Positions 47,170-56,241 of a stretch of 64,000 nt of DNA are shown one piece after another. The stretch comes from Bacteroidales bacterium (GTDB lineage: Bacteria > Bacteroidota > Bacteroidia > Bacteroidales > P3). The stretch lies in NCBI GenBank assembly GCA_024400505.1, contig JAKSMP010000005.1:1-64000 (forward strand), written 5' to 3'. The position numbers and the translations under genes are program-made. How positions within the stretch are numbered: position 1 is the stretch's first letter; every line of letters begins with the position of its first letter. Under the pieces are notes generated by a model, which was given only the letters and a program-made list of their open reading frames with translations, was not told the DNA's origin and did no database searches.

Positions 47170-48501
47170 CTAGTTGTACTTTCTCTTCTGGAACCAGCGT
47201 TCGCATGAGCCGATGCTCAGTCCTATCGAGAGGCAGTTGCGGCGAAGCAGTTCGGTGTTGCCAAAGCTGCTGTAGCCCAATGCCAAGGTGAGAGCCGACT
47301 TTCCTTTGCGCATTGGCAGATTGAATCCCAAACCACAACCCACTTCGTTGAGCAGGTAGTTGCCACTTGTCACTTCCACTGCCAGGCGTCCGTAGTTGTA
47401 GTACACGCCCGCACTGATGCCAATACGTTGCCAATAGCTAGATGCATTGGAAATTCCTTTCCATTCTCCGCCCAAAGCCATGCGATAGTTTTGGGCATAT
47501 CTTAGCGCAGAATTACCGAAGATAGAGATTTCGCTATTCTCCTCATATTTCATGCCGCTGATGGGTGAGTAATAACCATCGAGGGCCACTTCCCATAGTT
47601 CATTGCGCTCCAAAGCCAAGCCTAAACCCACGGTGAGTGGTTGGCTGAGCAGGCTCTGATAGCTGCCGCTGTTGCCAGCAAGAGGGAAAATAGTGTCCAT
47701 CATATACTCCACATTGCCAGTGGCGTGATAGGTATAAACCATTGATTGGTCTTCCACTTCCATCTCTCGGGGCAGACGGCAGGTGAGTCCAAGACGCAAG
47801 GTGTATTTATCGTTGAGCGGTTGCACGTACTGCAGACCCATGTCAATCACCAGATTGCTCACATAAGTGTCTTTTTGTCGGCGTGAGTTGGTATAGAAGG
47901 TTGAGTCGTTGCCCAAGAAATCATAGCTGATGGCTCTCATGATGGATCCATTGAGGTAGTTGATGTTGAAACCCAATGAGAGACGTTTCCCGATATTGAA
48001 ACCATTGCCCCAATAGAACTGATTCACACCGCCATTGCCGTCATACACAGTCTTCACCTCGCTGTTGGTGATAGGGGAGATGGCCGACTGGGTGCTGGCG
48101 TAGTTGACCGAGCTGTAGGGGAGCAGTCCCATAGAGGTTTTCCACCATTTGGTAATGGGGAATGCCACCATGATGTATGCCAGGTTGCCATCGGCATCGG
48201 TCAGGTGGTCGTTGTCGTTCTTGAGCATGCAGCTCTGCAGATTCAATCCGATATCAAAAACGAAGCTTTCCATCTCGATGGCTGAATAGGAAGCGGGATT
48301 GAATGGGTTGACAGTGTTGCGTTGGGCGCGTGTGTAAACAACTCCTCCCATGCGGTAGGCCGAGGGTATGTTGGTTGGCAGATCGGTAAGTCCGATGCCA
48401 AATTGGGAGAAGGGCACATTGAATCCGTTCTGCGCCCACACTGCCTGTGTCTGGCTCAGCAGCAGGGCTAGCAGCAGGGTGATAATCTTGTTATTTTTCA
48501 T
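47170..48501 (-). CDS. outer-membrane beta-barrel protein (FadL/OMPP1-like)
   Basis: 443 residues with a signal peptide (NNKIITLLLALLLSQTQAVWAQ). The N-terminal NTVNPFNPASYSAIEMESFVFDIG and many aromatic-ended strands suggest a 14-strand FadL-like barrel. It is likely a hydrophobic-compound channel, but the ligand is unknown. Its start overlaps coaX by 11 bp. Confidence 0.65.
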   Translation of the reverse strand: MKNNKIITLLLALLLSQTQAVWAQNGFNVPFSQFGIGLTDLPTNIPSAYRMGGVVYTRAQRNTVNPFNPASYSAIEMESFVFDIGLNLQSCMLKNDNDHLTDADGNLAYIMVAFPITKWWKTSMGLLPYSSVNYASTQSAISPITNSEVKTVYDGNGGVNQFYWGNGFNIGKRLSLGFNINYLNGSIMRAISYDFLGNDSTFYTNSRRQKDTYVSNLVIDMGLQYVQPLNDKYTLRLGLTCRLPREMEVEDQSMVYTYHATGNVEYMMDTIFPLAGNSGSYQSLLSQPLTVGLGLALERNELWEVALDGYYSPISGMKYEENSEISIFGNSALRYAQNYRMALGGEWKGISNASSYWQRIGISAGVYYNYGRLAVEVTSGNYLLNEVGCGLGFNLPMRKGKSALTLALGYSSFGNTELLRRNCLSIGLSIGSCERWFQKRKYN

Positions 48502-49198
48502 TTTCTAATAATATCTCGTTTAGTCCTATCATTACCAAGTGGGGCTCGCAGGTGCAGTCGTCCACGGCCAGCAGTCCGTCGCCCCATATCCAGTTATAAT
48601 CGCCGCCAGTGAGTATCACTTGGCAGTGGGGGTCAATGCTGCGATAGTGGCGCACAAACCCCTCTATAGCAAAGCGGGTGGCGGTGAGCACACCTGCCAC
48701 CATCGATTCTTGTGTGGAACATCCTGTCACAGGGGCGTCATGCTCGTCCACAGTAGTTATTAACGGCAGTTTGGCCGTAAAATTGTGCAGAGCCTTAAAC
48801 TTCATCTCTATCCCGGGCAGTATAGCTCCACCGTGATAGGTGCCTTGCCCATCCATATAGTCCACCGTGATGCACGTGCCAGCATCTACAATCACACACC
48901 CACGCCCCGGGCATAATTTCAGTGCGCCACATGCAGCAGCTATCCGGTCTGCCCCCAAAGTTTGAGGCGTGGCGTAGTTCAGTTTCAGCGGCAGGCGCAT
49001 CTGTGAGGTAAGCACATGCACTTTATCCACATCCAATCCCAAACTGTCCACATCCAGCTGCCCTGTGGCACACACGATAGCACCTTGGCAGTGTTGCTTG
49101 GGCAAATCCTCGCCCTCTTGGCTCATGTGCAGCATTTGGCTGCCCTCAAAGAGAGCCCATTTCAGCCGGGTGTTGCCTTTGTCGATGGCCAGGTTCAT
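48491..49198 (-). CDS. coaX: type III pantothenate kinase
   Basis: 235 residues from ATG 49198 (MNLAIDKGNTRLKWALF); the longer open frame upstream has no family match. The N-terminal DKGNT phosphate loop, TLGADRIAA and IVDAGTCITVDYMD are CoaX signatures. Catalyses the first step of CoA synthesis from pantothenate. Confidence 0.93.
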   Translation of the reverse strand: MNLAIDKGNTRLKWALFEGSQMLHMSQEGEDLPKQHCQGAIVCATGQLDVDSLGLDVDKVHVLTSQMRLPLKLNYATPQTLGADRIAAACGALKLCPGRGCVIVDAGTCITVDYMDGQGTYHGGAILPGIEMKFKALHNFTAKLPLITTVDEHDAPVTGCSTQESMVAGVLTATRFAIEGFVRHYRSIDPHCQVILTGGDYNWIWGDGLLAVDDCTCEPHLVMIGLNEILLENEK

Positions 49199-49248
49199 AG
49201 ATGTTGTTTTTTTGTTATAGTAAAGGTGGCTTCTAATGGATAAGGTGA

Positions 49249-49827
49249 TTATTTGGAATTGTAGAAGTTCATTGCGCGGTCGGGCCCTTGGGTGACGAAA
49301 CATTGCACGGCATCGCAAGCTTTCTCTACCTGAGGTTCCAGCTGAGCCAACTCTTCTGAAGTGAATTGCCCCAGCACATAATCAATTTGCTTGCCTCGGC
49401 TGAAATTGTTGCCCACCCCGATACGCAGGCGGCAGTAGTTGTTGTTGCCCAGCAGGGCTTCGATATTGCCCAGTCCGTTGTGTCCGCCGCCGCTGCCTTG
49501 TTTTTTCATTCGCAGGGTGCCCACAGGCAGGGCTATGTCGTCCACTAGCACTAGCAAGTTTTCCTGCGGCACTTTTTCTGTCTGCATCCAGTATCGCACA
49601 GCTTCGCCGCTCAGGTTCATGTAGGTGGTGGGTTTTATCATCACCACTGTTCGTCCCTTGATACGGAACTCTGTTCGGTAGGCACGGCGTTCGAGCGACC
49701 ATTTCACAGGTTTTTCGGGGGTGCTCACTTGCTTGGCCAACGCATCGGCCACCATAAATCCAATATTATGGCGCGTACCCTCGTATTCGCCTCCCACATT
49801 GCCCAGTCCTACAATCAGGTATTTCAT
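49249..49827 (-). CDS. pth: peptidyl-tRNA hydrolase
   Basis: 192 residues from ATG 49827; the open frame extends upstream but the family starts at MKYLIVGLGNVGGEYEGTRHNIG. The catalytic His is in RHNIGF and the Asp in VLVDDIALPVG; KPTTYMNLSG and GSGGGHNGL are present. Recycles tRNA from stalled peptidyl-tRNA. It is the first gene of the minus-strand run. Confidence 0.95.
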   Translation of the reverse strand: MKYLIVGLGNVGGEYEGTRHNIGFMVADALAKQVSTPEKPVKWSLERRAYRTEFRIKGRTVVMIKPTTYMNLSGEAVRYWMQTEKVPQENLLVLVDDIALPVGTLRMKKQGSGGGHNGLGNIEALLGNNNYCRLRIGVGNNFSRGKQIDYVLGQFTSEELAQLEPQVEKACDAVQCFVTQGPDRAMNFYNSK

Positions 49828-49907
49828 GCTATAATCAATGTTGTCTTCTGGCTTACAGCGTGAAAACAACTTTTTAAAAAGTATCATATTATATATAAAA
49901 CAGCTTG

Positions 49908-49915
49908 CAAAGTTA
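49908..49915 (-). promoter_or_regulatory. candidate -7 element for pth and the envelope run
   Basis: TAACTTTG on the minus strand, about 80 nt upstream of the pth start. No clear -33 box. The 49828-50139 gap holds nothing else I can identify. Confidence 0.4.
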
Positions 49916-50139
49916 CGTTTTTTTTCCCACATAGACGAGTGTTGTTGCGTATATTCACATTTTTTGTGATATTGCTCACCCCTTTTTGTGTACAAAATCA
50001 CGTTGCATCCCTCCCCCATGGAGGAACAGGCACGCATTACTTCCTCATGAGTGAATTATTATGTCTTTGTCAAGATATAGTGCTCCCCTTTCGCTTGCCG
50101 CCAGCAAGCGATGCAGCTAGGAAATACCAGTTCTTGGCT

Positions 50140-50946
50140 TTAATAGGTCTGGATGTGTTTCATCAGTTTCTTCTTGTTGGAGTTGAAATTGAGTGTTTCG
50201 GCCGTGAGGTAGAAGTTCTCGCGGTCCACGCAATAGTCAAAGGCAAACAGCAGAAACTCCAATCGGCTGTCGTCGAAAGTGATGGCTCTCGAAATGCGGA
50301 TAGCTTGTGCTGAGCAGATCCATTTGCTTTTCACAAAAGTCTTGGCCATCGACAGCCGGTCGTTGTCAAAGGAGGCCTTATACATCATGTTTGCCAAATC
50401 ACCCACTTCCATGTCCGATGCATGGTGTTCGGGGCGGCTGTGATGTTCGGAGTAAGGCTGGTTGTGGTTGTGCTCATTGTGGCCAACCACGGGTGGCAGC
50501 GGTGCTTGGTGGCGATGGACAGAAGATGCAGTGGCGGGCAGCGCCATGTTGCTGCCTGGCACGTTGAGTGAAAATATGCCTGTGCTTTTGTCGTAGTCAA
50601 GCAGGAATGTCATGCCTGGGAGCGAGAAGTCCAATGTCAAGCTCACCACCCTATCTGCTGGACGCACCAGTCGCAGCGTGATATCGTGCTGTTGGGGGTC
50701 GATATTGTTGAGGAAAACCCGCTGTGATGGCTCATTGTTGTATGGCACGCCATCCACATACACCATAAACATCTCGGCATGGCCTATGGCTCTGAATTGA
50801 TACATCGAGCTGTTGGGTGCTCCTTCGCCCAGCTGGGTGTTGATGGTGCCGTTGTGGTTGTGTGAGTTAGAGTTTTTGTTGCGTCTTTGGGCCTGGCTGC
50901 CCATGGTCAATGCTACAGCCAAAAATATCAGTGCAATTTTTTTCAT
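50140..50946 (-). CDS. exported DUF4476 protein
   Basis: 268 residues from ATG 50946 (MKKIALIFLAVALTMGSQAQ signal peptide). Residues 30-120 contain a His/Asn-rich stretch and a beta module (VYVDGVPYNN ... DITLRLVRPAD). Residues 175-268 fit DUF4476: MMYKASFDNDRLSMAKTF, CSAQAIRISRAITFDDSRLE and FDYCVDRENFY. Its function is unknown. Transcribed divergently from the HD-like gene across 94 bp. Confidence 0.8.
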   Translation of the reverse strand: MKKIALIFLAVALTMGSQAQRRNKNSNSHNHNGTINTQLGEGAPNSSMYQFRAIGHAEMFMVYVDGVPYNNEPSQRVFLNNIDPQQHDITLRLVRPADRVVSLTLDFSLPGMTFLLDYDKSTGIFSLNVPGSNMALPATASSVHRHQAPLPPVVGHNEHNHNQPYSEHHSRPEHHASDMEVGDLANMMYKASFDNDRLSMAKTFVKSKWICSAQAIRISRAITFDDSRLEFLLFAFDYCVDRENFYLTAETLNFNSNKKKLMKHIQTY

Positions 50947-51040
50947 GACGATTCTTTTTTCCATATATAACGCAGCCGTCTTCAAATTATTGCCACAAGT
51001 CAGCCACAATATTTCTTTCACCCTTGCGTTTATCATCATT

Positions 51041-51709
51041 ATGCACTACGACTATTTCGAATTCCAGCACACCATGTCCGACACCCAGCGTGTAGAGTAT
51101 TTGCGCCAATGCTATGAGCAGATCTTTTCCATCGTGGTAGAGGGCACCTATCGCAATATCAACCGGGTGATGAAGCATTTGCGCACCAGCCAATTTTATT
51201 CCATCCCCTGCCGCCACCATCAGTTTGTGGGTGGCAATGCTTGGCATCAGTTGGAGACCTTTTGCTATGCCTTTGCCCCCAGTTGCCCAGCTGGCTCCGA
51301 GCTGTGTTCCTCCTTTGCCGAGCAGCAGTCCTTGTGGCTTGCAAGCGACAAACTGAGCATGGCCATCGTGTGCCTGCTGCACGACTTGGGCAATGTGCCA
51401 GGTGTTGAGTTCCCTTCCCGCATTCTCAAGCGTCATGGTCGTCGTTCCACCTATGTGCTTGCCGACAAACTCAAGTTCGAGTTGATGTTTGACGAGAACA
51501 TGTCCATCATCTACCATCAATTCCACGATTTCGAAGAGCTTCGCTATGCTGTGTCCGACCAGGAGATGCTGCATCGTATATGGGAGTTCCCCCTTTTCCG
51601 CATGATTCAGCATTGCGACACACTCAGCATCACCCATCGCCTCACCGAGGGCCAACTCACCCAAGCCGTAGAGCAAGTCTTGCAGCAACTGCAGTCAGCT
51701 GCTCAATAG
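51041..51709 (+). CDS. HD-superfamily-like protein
   Basis: 222 residues from ATG 51041; the open frame extends further upstream but antisense to the DUF4476 start. An HD-type layout is visible: WHQLETF, then CLLHDLGNVPG with the paired His-Asp, and a later Asp in QHCDTLS. This suggests a metal-dependent phosphohydrolase acting on a nucleotide or similar. I am moderately sure. Its last 7 bp overlap the convergent GH106 gene. Confidence 0.6.
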   Translation: MHYDYFEFQHTMSDTQRVEYLRQCYEQIFSIVVEGTYRNINRVMKHLRTSQFYSIPCRHHQFVGGNAWHQLETFCYAFAPSCPAGSELCSSFAEQQSLWLASDKLSMAIVCLLHDLGNVPGVEFPSRILKRHGRRSTYVLADKLKFELMFDENMSIIYHQFHDFEELRYAVSDQEMLHRIWEFPLFRMIQHCDTLSITHRLTEGQLTQAVEQVLQQLQSAAQ

Positions 51710-54330
51710 AGCCATATCTTTCCATCAAAACCCACCAATCCAGCAGGAGTTGTGGGCACATTGCGCTTGAGCACAAAATGCTGCACCACCTTGTCATCTT
51801 TCAAGGAGTGCGCATAATTGTTGAGGGTGGTGGTGATGCGTATTTCTATCGTATTTTCGCCTTCGTGCAGAAATCCTTTATCAAAATAATACTTGCGGCA
51901 GCCAAACCATTTTGTGCCCAAGTCGGTGCCGTTGATAATCAATTGGCACACATCGTGCATAGGTCCCAAATCCAATGCTTCAAAGTGCAACTGATCCTGG
52001 GAGAGGTGCAGGTGGGCGGTATAAGTGATGGTGCCAGAAAAATCCTTCCATTGAGTCTCTCTTAGGTCGTGCAATGCTGTCATCACAGTGTCGCGTTCCC
52101 ATCCTTCAATGGCATGGTGCAGATGCACATGCCACACCAGTTCTGGTCCGTAATGCTCCATGCCCTCGTCGTAGGCAGGATACCACCGTGGCGCATCCTT
52201 GGTTTGTTGCGGGGTGGAGGAACGGAAAATGACCATCATGCTCTCAGCCGGGCCCAAATAAAAATACTCGGGGCTGCCGTTCTGCAGCTCCATCAAAGTC
52301 TCTTTGCCCGTATTGCAATCATATACCCAGGCGCTGCGACCTTGCCAAACCTCTTTGGGGAAAGTAATCTGTCCCAAATAAGCCGTGTCAAGGTTGGCAT
52401 TGACCAGCAGATACATATCCTCACCTTTATCGGTGATGTAGTGGTTTTGCAGCAAGTATCGGCTAGGCTGGTCAATGGTCAAGGCGTGGGGCAAATGGAA
52501 TCTTTCCTGTATGCGGGCGTACCATTCCAGATAGTGATTTCCCTGGGGCAATGCCAGTCCTAGGTCACCATCATACAAGATTTGGCCCTCTTCCATTTCC
52601 AGCAGCACTTTGTACTTGGCGTCCATGCCTTGGTCCAACATTCTGCGAGTGATGAGGTCGCAGTTGCCTCCGTTCTTGTGTATTGCCTCCCATAGCAGCT
52701 GCACCTGCTGATGTATGCTACCCTTGGGATAATTTGGGAAAGGCTCTGTTTGCACCCCATAGTCGGCCCATAGGTCTTCTATTGGCACCACTATGGCTAT
52801 GTCGGTCTGCATCTCGGCATGTTGCAACATGTGACTCATGCGGGTGCGATATTCGTTCAGCAGATGGAAGTATGGCCACCACGAGTTCTTCTCATTATAA
52901 TAGCTGCCATACTGTACCCAGCCTGGAAATCCCGCCTCGGGTGGATTGTAGTTGAATCCATGCCACACCGAATGGGTAGTGCCCGAGAAGGCACTCATGT
53001 CGCTACCCAGTTTCAGCAGCTCCAACGTAGTTTCAAACATGCGATAGGTGTTGGTCATTTCCTCTGCGCTCACAATACGCTTGCCCGTCTGGTGTGCGGC
53101 CGACGACACATATTTATTTATCATCGTATAGGCTCTTCCTCGGCGGTAATCTTCGTCGCCCATCTCTTCTCCTATGCGGTGGCGCAGATAGTTGGTGGTC
53201 CAGCTCTCGCCTTCGGGTATATCATAGCCCAGCGAACTCTCCAAGGGGAAGAAACCGCGGCCGTATGCTTGGGCGCGGGCTTTCACACCTTGGCCATGAC
53301 ACCAGTCCAAGAAAGTCTGTGTATATCTCTCCTCCAGCAGCTCGGCCTTGGTCAGCTCAAAATCGTAGCGCACCTGTCGCACTTTTCGTTTGAACTCGGG
53401 CGACTGCTTGGCTCCATACTCATATTTCTCCACATTGCCCAGCCTCCCCACTTGAAACATGGTGAAAGGCAGCCACTCCATCAGGTCGTATCCCCTTCTT
53501 TTTCTAAACTCCTTGGCCATATCATCGGTCCAGTTGGCGCCCTCCAGCTCCATGCTGTCCACAAAATAAGCCCTCAGCCAATTCTTCATGGGTCCTAATC
53601 GTGCTTCAAGTGTGGAGGAGAACCATTGCAGATACTCCTTCACCGCTTGTTGGTTCATGTGATCCAGTATAGGCCCCGAAGCGCCTGGGGCACCATTGAT
53701 AACTGAGGCAAATGAAGTGCATCGCACCAAGGCATACAGCATTCCCTCATGTGGCATCAACAAATAATCGGTTTTAGGCAGCGGGAGGTTCCTCACCTGC
53801 TTGAGCGAACAGATAGAGTCGGGGGTGAGTTTGAGTGATATCAGTTGGAATTGGCGGTCGGGGTTGGGTTCGGTCACCTTGGGGTCAACCTTGTCAAATA
53901 TGTCTTTTATCCATATCGTGTCGCCTCGCTTCACCTCCATGGCCAGGGTGAGCATCACCTGGGCTCGCTGCCCCATTGGCAGCGATTCTTTGCCAAAAGG
54001 CCAGCCCGATCCCACCAGCAAGTCGCACCCCATGCCCAAGTGCTGGGCTTCGTGCAGTGCCACCTCCAATGCATCCAGCCATTGTGGGCTGAGCAAGGTG
54101 AGCGAGGCTCTGCCTAGCGAGTCGCATCGTTTGGCCGGAAACTCAATGGGGTTTATCTCCACCCCGCCTATGCCGGCATCCTTCAGCACCCTCAGCTCCC
54201 GTTTCAGCTCTGTGGTGTCCACCTTGTTGCCGTTCCACCACCAGCGCACCCAGGGCCTTGCGTTGTCAAACTCTTGGGCAGAGATAGTTGTGGAGGCGAA
54301 GAACAAGCAAAGAAGGACAAACTTTCTCAT
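51703..54330 (-). CDS. alpha-L-rhamnosidase, GH106
   Basis: 875 residues from ATG 54330 (MRKFVLLCLFFASTTISAQ signal peptide). The GH106 opening ARPWVRWWWNGNKVDTTELK, GGVEINPIEF, GSGWPFGKESLP and the later EEMTNTYRMFETTLELLK and HSVWHGFNYNPPEAGFPGW are family blocks. Removes alpha-rhamnose from pectins or other glycans; exported. The C-terminal 130 residues form a beta-sandwich. It starts 15 nt after the fic stop; the two were perhaps joined in one unit by chance. Confidence 0.88.
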   Translation of the reverse strand: MRKFVLLCLFFASTTISAQEFDNARPWVRWWWNGNKVDTTELKRELRVLKDAGIGGVEINPIEFPAKRCDSLGRASLTLLSPQWLDALEVALHEAQHLGMGCDLLVGSGWPFGKESLPMGQRAQVMLTLAMEVKRGDTIWIKDIFDKVDPKVTEPNPDRQFQLISLKLTPDSICSLKQVRNLPLPKTDYLLMPHEGMLYALVRCTSFASVINGAPGASGPILDHMNQQAVKEYLQWFSSTLEARLGPMKNWLRAYFVDSMELEGANWTDDMAKEFRKRRGYDLMEWLPFTMFQVGRLGNVEKYEYGAKQSPEFKRKVRQVRYDFELTKAELLEERYTQTFLDWCHGQGVKARAQAYGRGFFPLESSLGYDIPEGESWTTNYLRHRIGEEMGDEDYRRGRAYTMINKYVSSAAHQTGKRIVSAEEMTNTYRMFETTLELLKLGSDMSAFSGTTHSVWHGFNYNPPEAGFPGWVQYGSYYNEKNSWWPYFHLLNEYRTRMSHMLQHAEMQTDIAIVVPIEDLWADYGVQTEPFPNYPKGSIHQQVQLLWEAIHKNGGNCDLITRRMLDQGMDAKYKVLLEMEEGQILYDGDLGLALPQGNHYLEWYARIQERFHLPHALTIDQPSRYLLQNHYITDKGEDMYLLVNANLDTAYLGQITFPKEVWQGRSAWVYDCNTGKETLMELQNGSPEYFYLGPAESMMVIFRSSTPQQTKDAPRWYPAYDEGMEHYGPELVWHVHLHHAIEGWERDTVMTALHDLRETQWKDFSGTITYTAHLHLSQDQLHFEALDLGPMHDVCQLIINGTDLGTKWFGCRKYYFDKGFLHEGENTIEIRITTTLNNYAHSLKDDKVVQHFVLKRNVPTTPAGLVGFDGKIWLY

Positions 54331-54344
54331 AATTAACCAAACCA

Positions 54345-55361
54345 CTAATCATCATTCATTACTTTCCAGTAGCCGCCCTTGTCTGCACCCATTCTACATA
54401 TTTTCCCTTCCTCGCGCAGACGCTTCAACGCTTTCTTCACGCCACTCTCCGACAAGCCTGTAATCTCCTGCATCTCCTTGATAGTGACTCTTGGATTGTT
54501 GCGGATGGCTTCAAGGATTTTCTGGTTACTTTTCTGGTTACTTTTCTGGTTACTTTTCTGTTCTCCTAAGGTGGGGGCAGCATTCATGGATGCTTCATAC
54601 TCATCAATCATCCGGGCCAGATTCTGAGCATGCTGGTCGACCATAAACTGGAGGAAAGGCTGTAGGCTCTCTTCTTCTCTAGCATCCTCTAGGGCTTGGA
54701 TATAGTCGGCCTTGGAATCTTTGTCAATCTTTGAGGGCACCAGACCAAATTCAAATTGGATATAGTTCATCAGCAATCGTGCCATACGGCCATTCCCATC
54801 AGCCCAAGGATGAATTGTAACCAGATGATAATGTGCGTCAAAGCTGAGCTGATAGATGGTATCTATGTCATTAGGATCAATCTCATGCCTTGCATTGTTC
54901 ATCACTTGACAGAACTCCTCTAAGTATTGGGGTACTTTGTTGTAGCTCAGGTAGGATCGGCCGCCAAAGCCCGCACTCACATTCAACAGTCGTAGTTCAC
55001 CTTTTGCTACAGAGAAATTGCCCAAAGCAGTAGAATACTCAGCCCCGGTATGCTGCATCACCAGCGACGACAAATGACATAGCATTTTCACCGAAATATC
55101 ATCATGCCTCTTAGCCATAGTCATCGCTTCAGCGTATGCCGTGCGCAAGTCAACGTTCATCAATTGTTCCATCATGCTTTTTCCGTGAACACTTATCCCC
55201 TCGTCAAAAAGCAGCCTGTTTTCAATCTCAGTAATTGTAGAGCCCTCAATAGCAGTGGAATGAGTAATAATGGAATACAGATAGAACTTATCATAGTCTA
55301 TCTGCTGGTCGATTCCCAACGACTTGAATCGTTTCATCAATTCCGCCAGATTGTGTCGCAT
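54345..55361 (-). CDS. Fic-family protein with C-terminal wHTH
   Basis: 338 residues from ATG 55361. The Fic core has HPWADGNGRMARLL (canonical HPFxxGNGR with Trp for Phe), which binds ATP for AMPylation. The N-terminal STAIEGSTI carries the autoinhibitory (S/T)xxxE(G/N) motif, so it is class II and self-inhibited. A QKSN unit repeated three times (about 274-287; DNA 54515-54556) links to a winged helix (TIKEMQEITGLSESGVKKAL). Likely a regulator or toxin-like modifier; the target is unknown. Confidence 0.9.
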   Translation of the reverse strand: MRHNLAELMKRFKSLGIDQQIDYDKFYLYSIITHSTAIEGSTITEIENRLLFDEGISVHGKSMMEQLMNVDLRTAYAEAMTMAKRHDDISVKMLCHLSSLVMQHTGAEYSTALGNFSVAKGELRLLNVSAGFGGRSYLSYNKVPQYLEEFCQVMNNARHEIDPNDIDTIYQLSFDAHYHLVTIHPWADGNGRMARLLMNYIQFEFGLVPSKIDKDSKADYIQALEDAREEESLQPFLQFMVDQHAQNLARMIDEYEASMNAAPTLGEQKSNQKSNQKSNQKILEAIRNNPRVTIKEMQEITGLSESGVKKALKRLREEGKICRMGADKGGYWKVMNDD

Positions 55362-55430
55362 AATTACCACCTTTAATAATTGCAAGATAAACACATAACG
55401 AAGTTCCTCAGCTTTTATTGCGCATCGCAT

Positions 55431-55565
55431 TGCTTTTTAGCGGATGACGATTAATGCGGATTGCAGACATTGCGAAGAGCGAGCGCAGAACTGAGTTTTC
55501 ACAAGTTATGCCGAGCCGCAACAACGCCAGCGCAGCTAAGCCGACTCAACAGCACATCCCCAGGG
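55431..55565. other. noncoding stretch abutting the recoded nusA fragment
   Basis: GC-richer than what follows and holding short imperfect repeats (GCGAAGAGCGAGCGCAG, GCCGAGCCGCAACAACGCC, AGCTAAGCCGAC). It resembles dispersed noncoding elements I associate with Bacteroidales genomes, but this is an impression. The junction to the recoded fragment lies somewhere near 55545-55585. Confidence 0.4.
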
Positions 55566-55585
55566 ACTGAATAGAATGATCTTCT

Positions 55586-56122
55586 GTTGTACTTACTCCA
55601 GATGGACAAATCCCACACAGAATGTACGAACCAGGAGAAGAAATATTTGTATTACTAAAACAAATCTCAAAAGATACTTGATGAATCACATTGAGTATAA
55701 CTCAATCTACCCCAGATTACATTGAAGCTATTTTGAAAAAATTAGTCCCAGAATTAGATGAATGATTAGTTACAATAGAAAAGATAGCTAGAGTACCTGG
55801 TAAAAAGACAAAAATCCTTGTAAAATCAAATGATGAAAAAATAGATCCTGTCTGAGTAATGGTCTGACACAAATGAGATAGAATCAACACTGTATTATCA
55901 TTATTAGACTGAGAAAAAATAGATTATATCGAAAAAGTTGATGATGATATAAAATTAATTACAAATTGTCTAAAACCTGCACAAATAAATAATATTGAAA
56001 TAAAAGACAAAAAAGCATTTATCACACTTGATGAATCTCAAAAAGCTTTAGCAATATGAAAATCTGCATCAAACATAAAATTAGCAAGTCAGATAACTTG
56101 ATACACAATTGAACTAAAATAA
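55586..56122 (+). CDS. nusA: NusA C-terminal fragment readable only with UGA as glycine
   Basis: 178 codons ending at TAA 56120-56122. The reading matches NusA from the end of the S1 domain through KH1 and KH2: VVLTPDGQIPHRMYEPGEE, then SITQSTPDYIEAILKKLVPELDE, LVTIEKIARVPGKKTKI, DPV-UGA-VMV-UGA-HK-UGA-DRI, and AI-UGA-KSASNIKLASQIT-UGA-YTIEL. Nine TGA codons (55679, 55682, 55763, 55853, 55865, 55874, 55910, 56057, 56099) all sit where NusA has glycine, and ordinary GGN glycines also occur. No TAA or TAG interrupts. This is genetic code 25. The sequence is much more AT-rich than its neighbours. The N-terminal half is missing. Confidence 0.9.
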
Positions 56123-56150
56123 ATTATAAAAAATAGAATTCATTTTCACA

Positions 56151-56176
56151 AAAACTCTCATATGAGAGTTTTTTTT
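56151..56176 (+). terminator. terminator of the recoded nusA fragment
   Basis: A perfect 22-bp palindrome AAAACTCTCAT/ATGAGAGTTTT (56151-56172) followed by T, 29 nt past the TAA. It shows the fragment retains its native 3' end. Confidence 0.85.
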
Positions 56177-56202
56177 AATTATGTAATATATATCACAATT
56201 TA

Positions 56203-56236
56203 TAAAAAAAGAGCCCCACTCAAAAAAGCAGGGCTC
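56203..56236 (-). terminator. terminator of the lipoprotein gene
   Basis: GAGCCC/GGGCTC (56211-56216 with 56231-56236). On the minus strand it is followed by TTTTTTTATA. The recoded fragment must end before this, within about 56177-56203. Confidence 0.8.
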
Positions 56237-56241
56237 GTCTT

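Noticed and set aside
49828..50037. 70-residue N-terminal extension of peptidyl-tRNA hydrolase
   Set aside because: The family begins at MKYLIVGLGN. The extension spans the candidate promoter and has no homology I recognise.
55586..56122. UGA as tryptophan (code 4) in the nusA fragment
   Set aside because: The nine positions are glycines in NusA, several of them structural KH-domain GxxG residues. Tryptophan would not fit.
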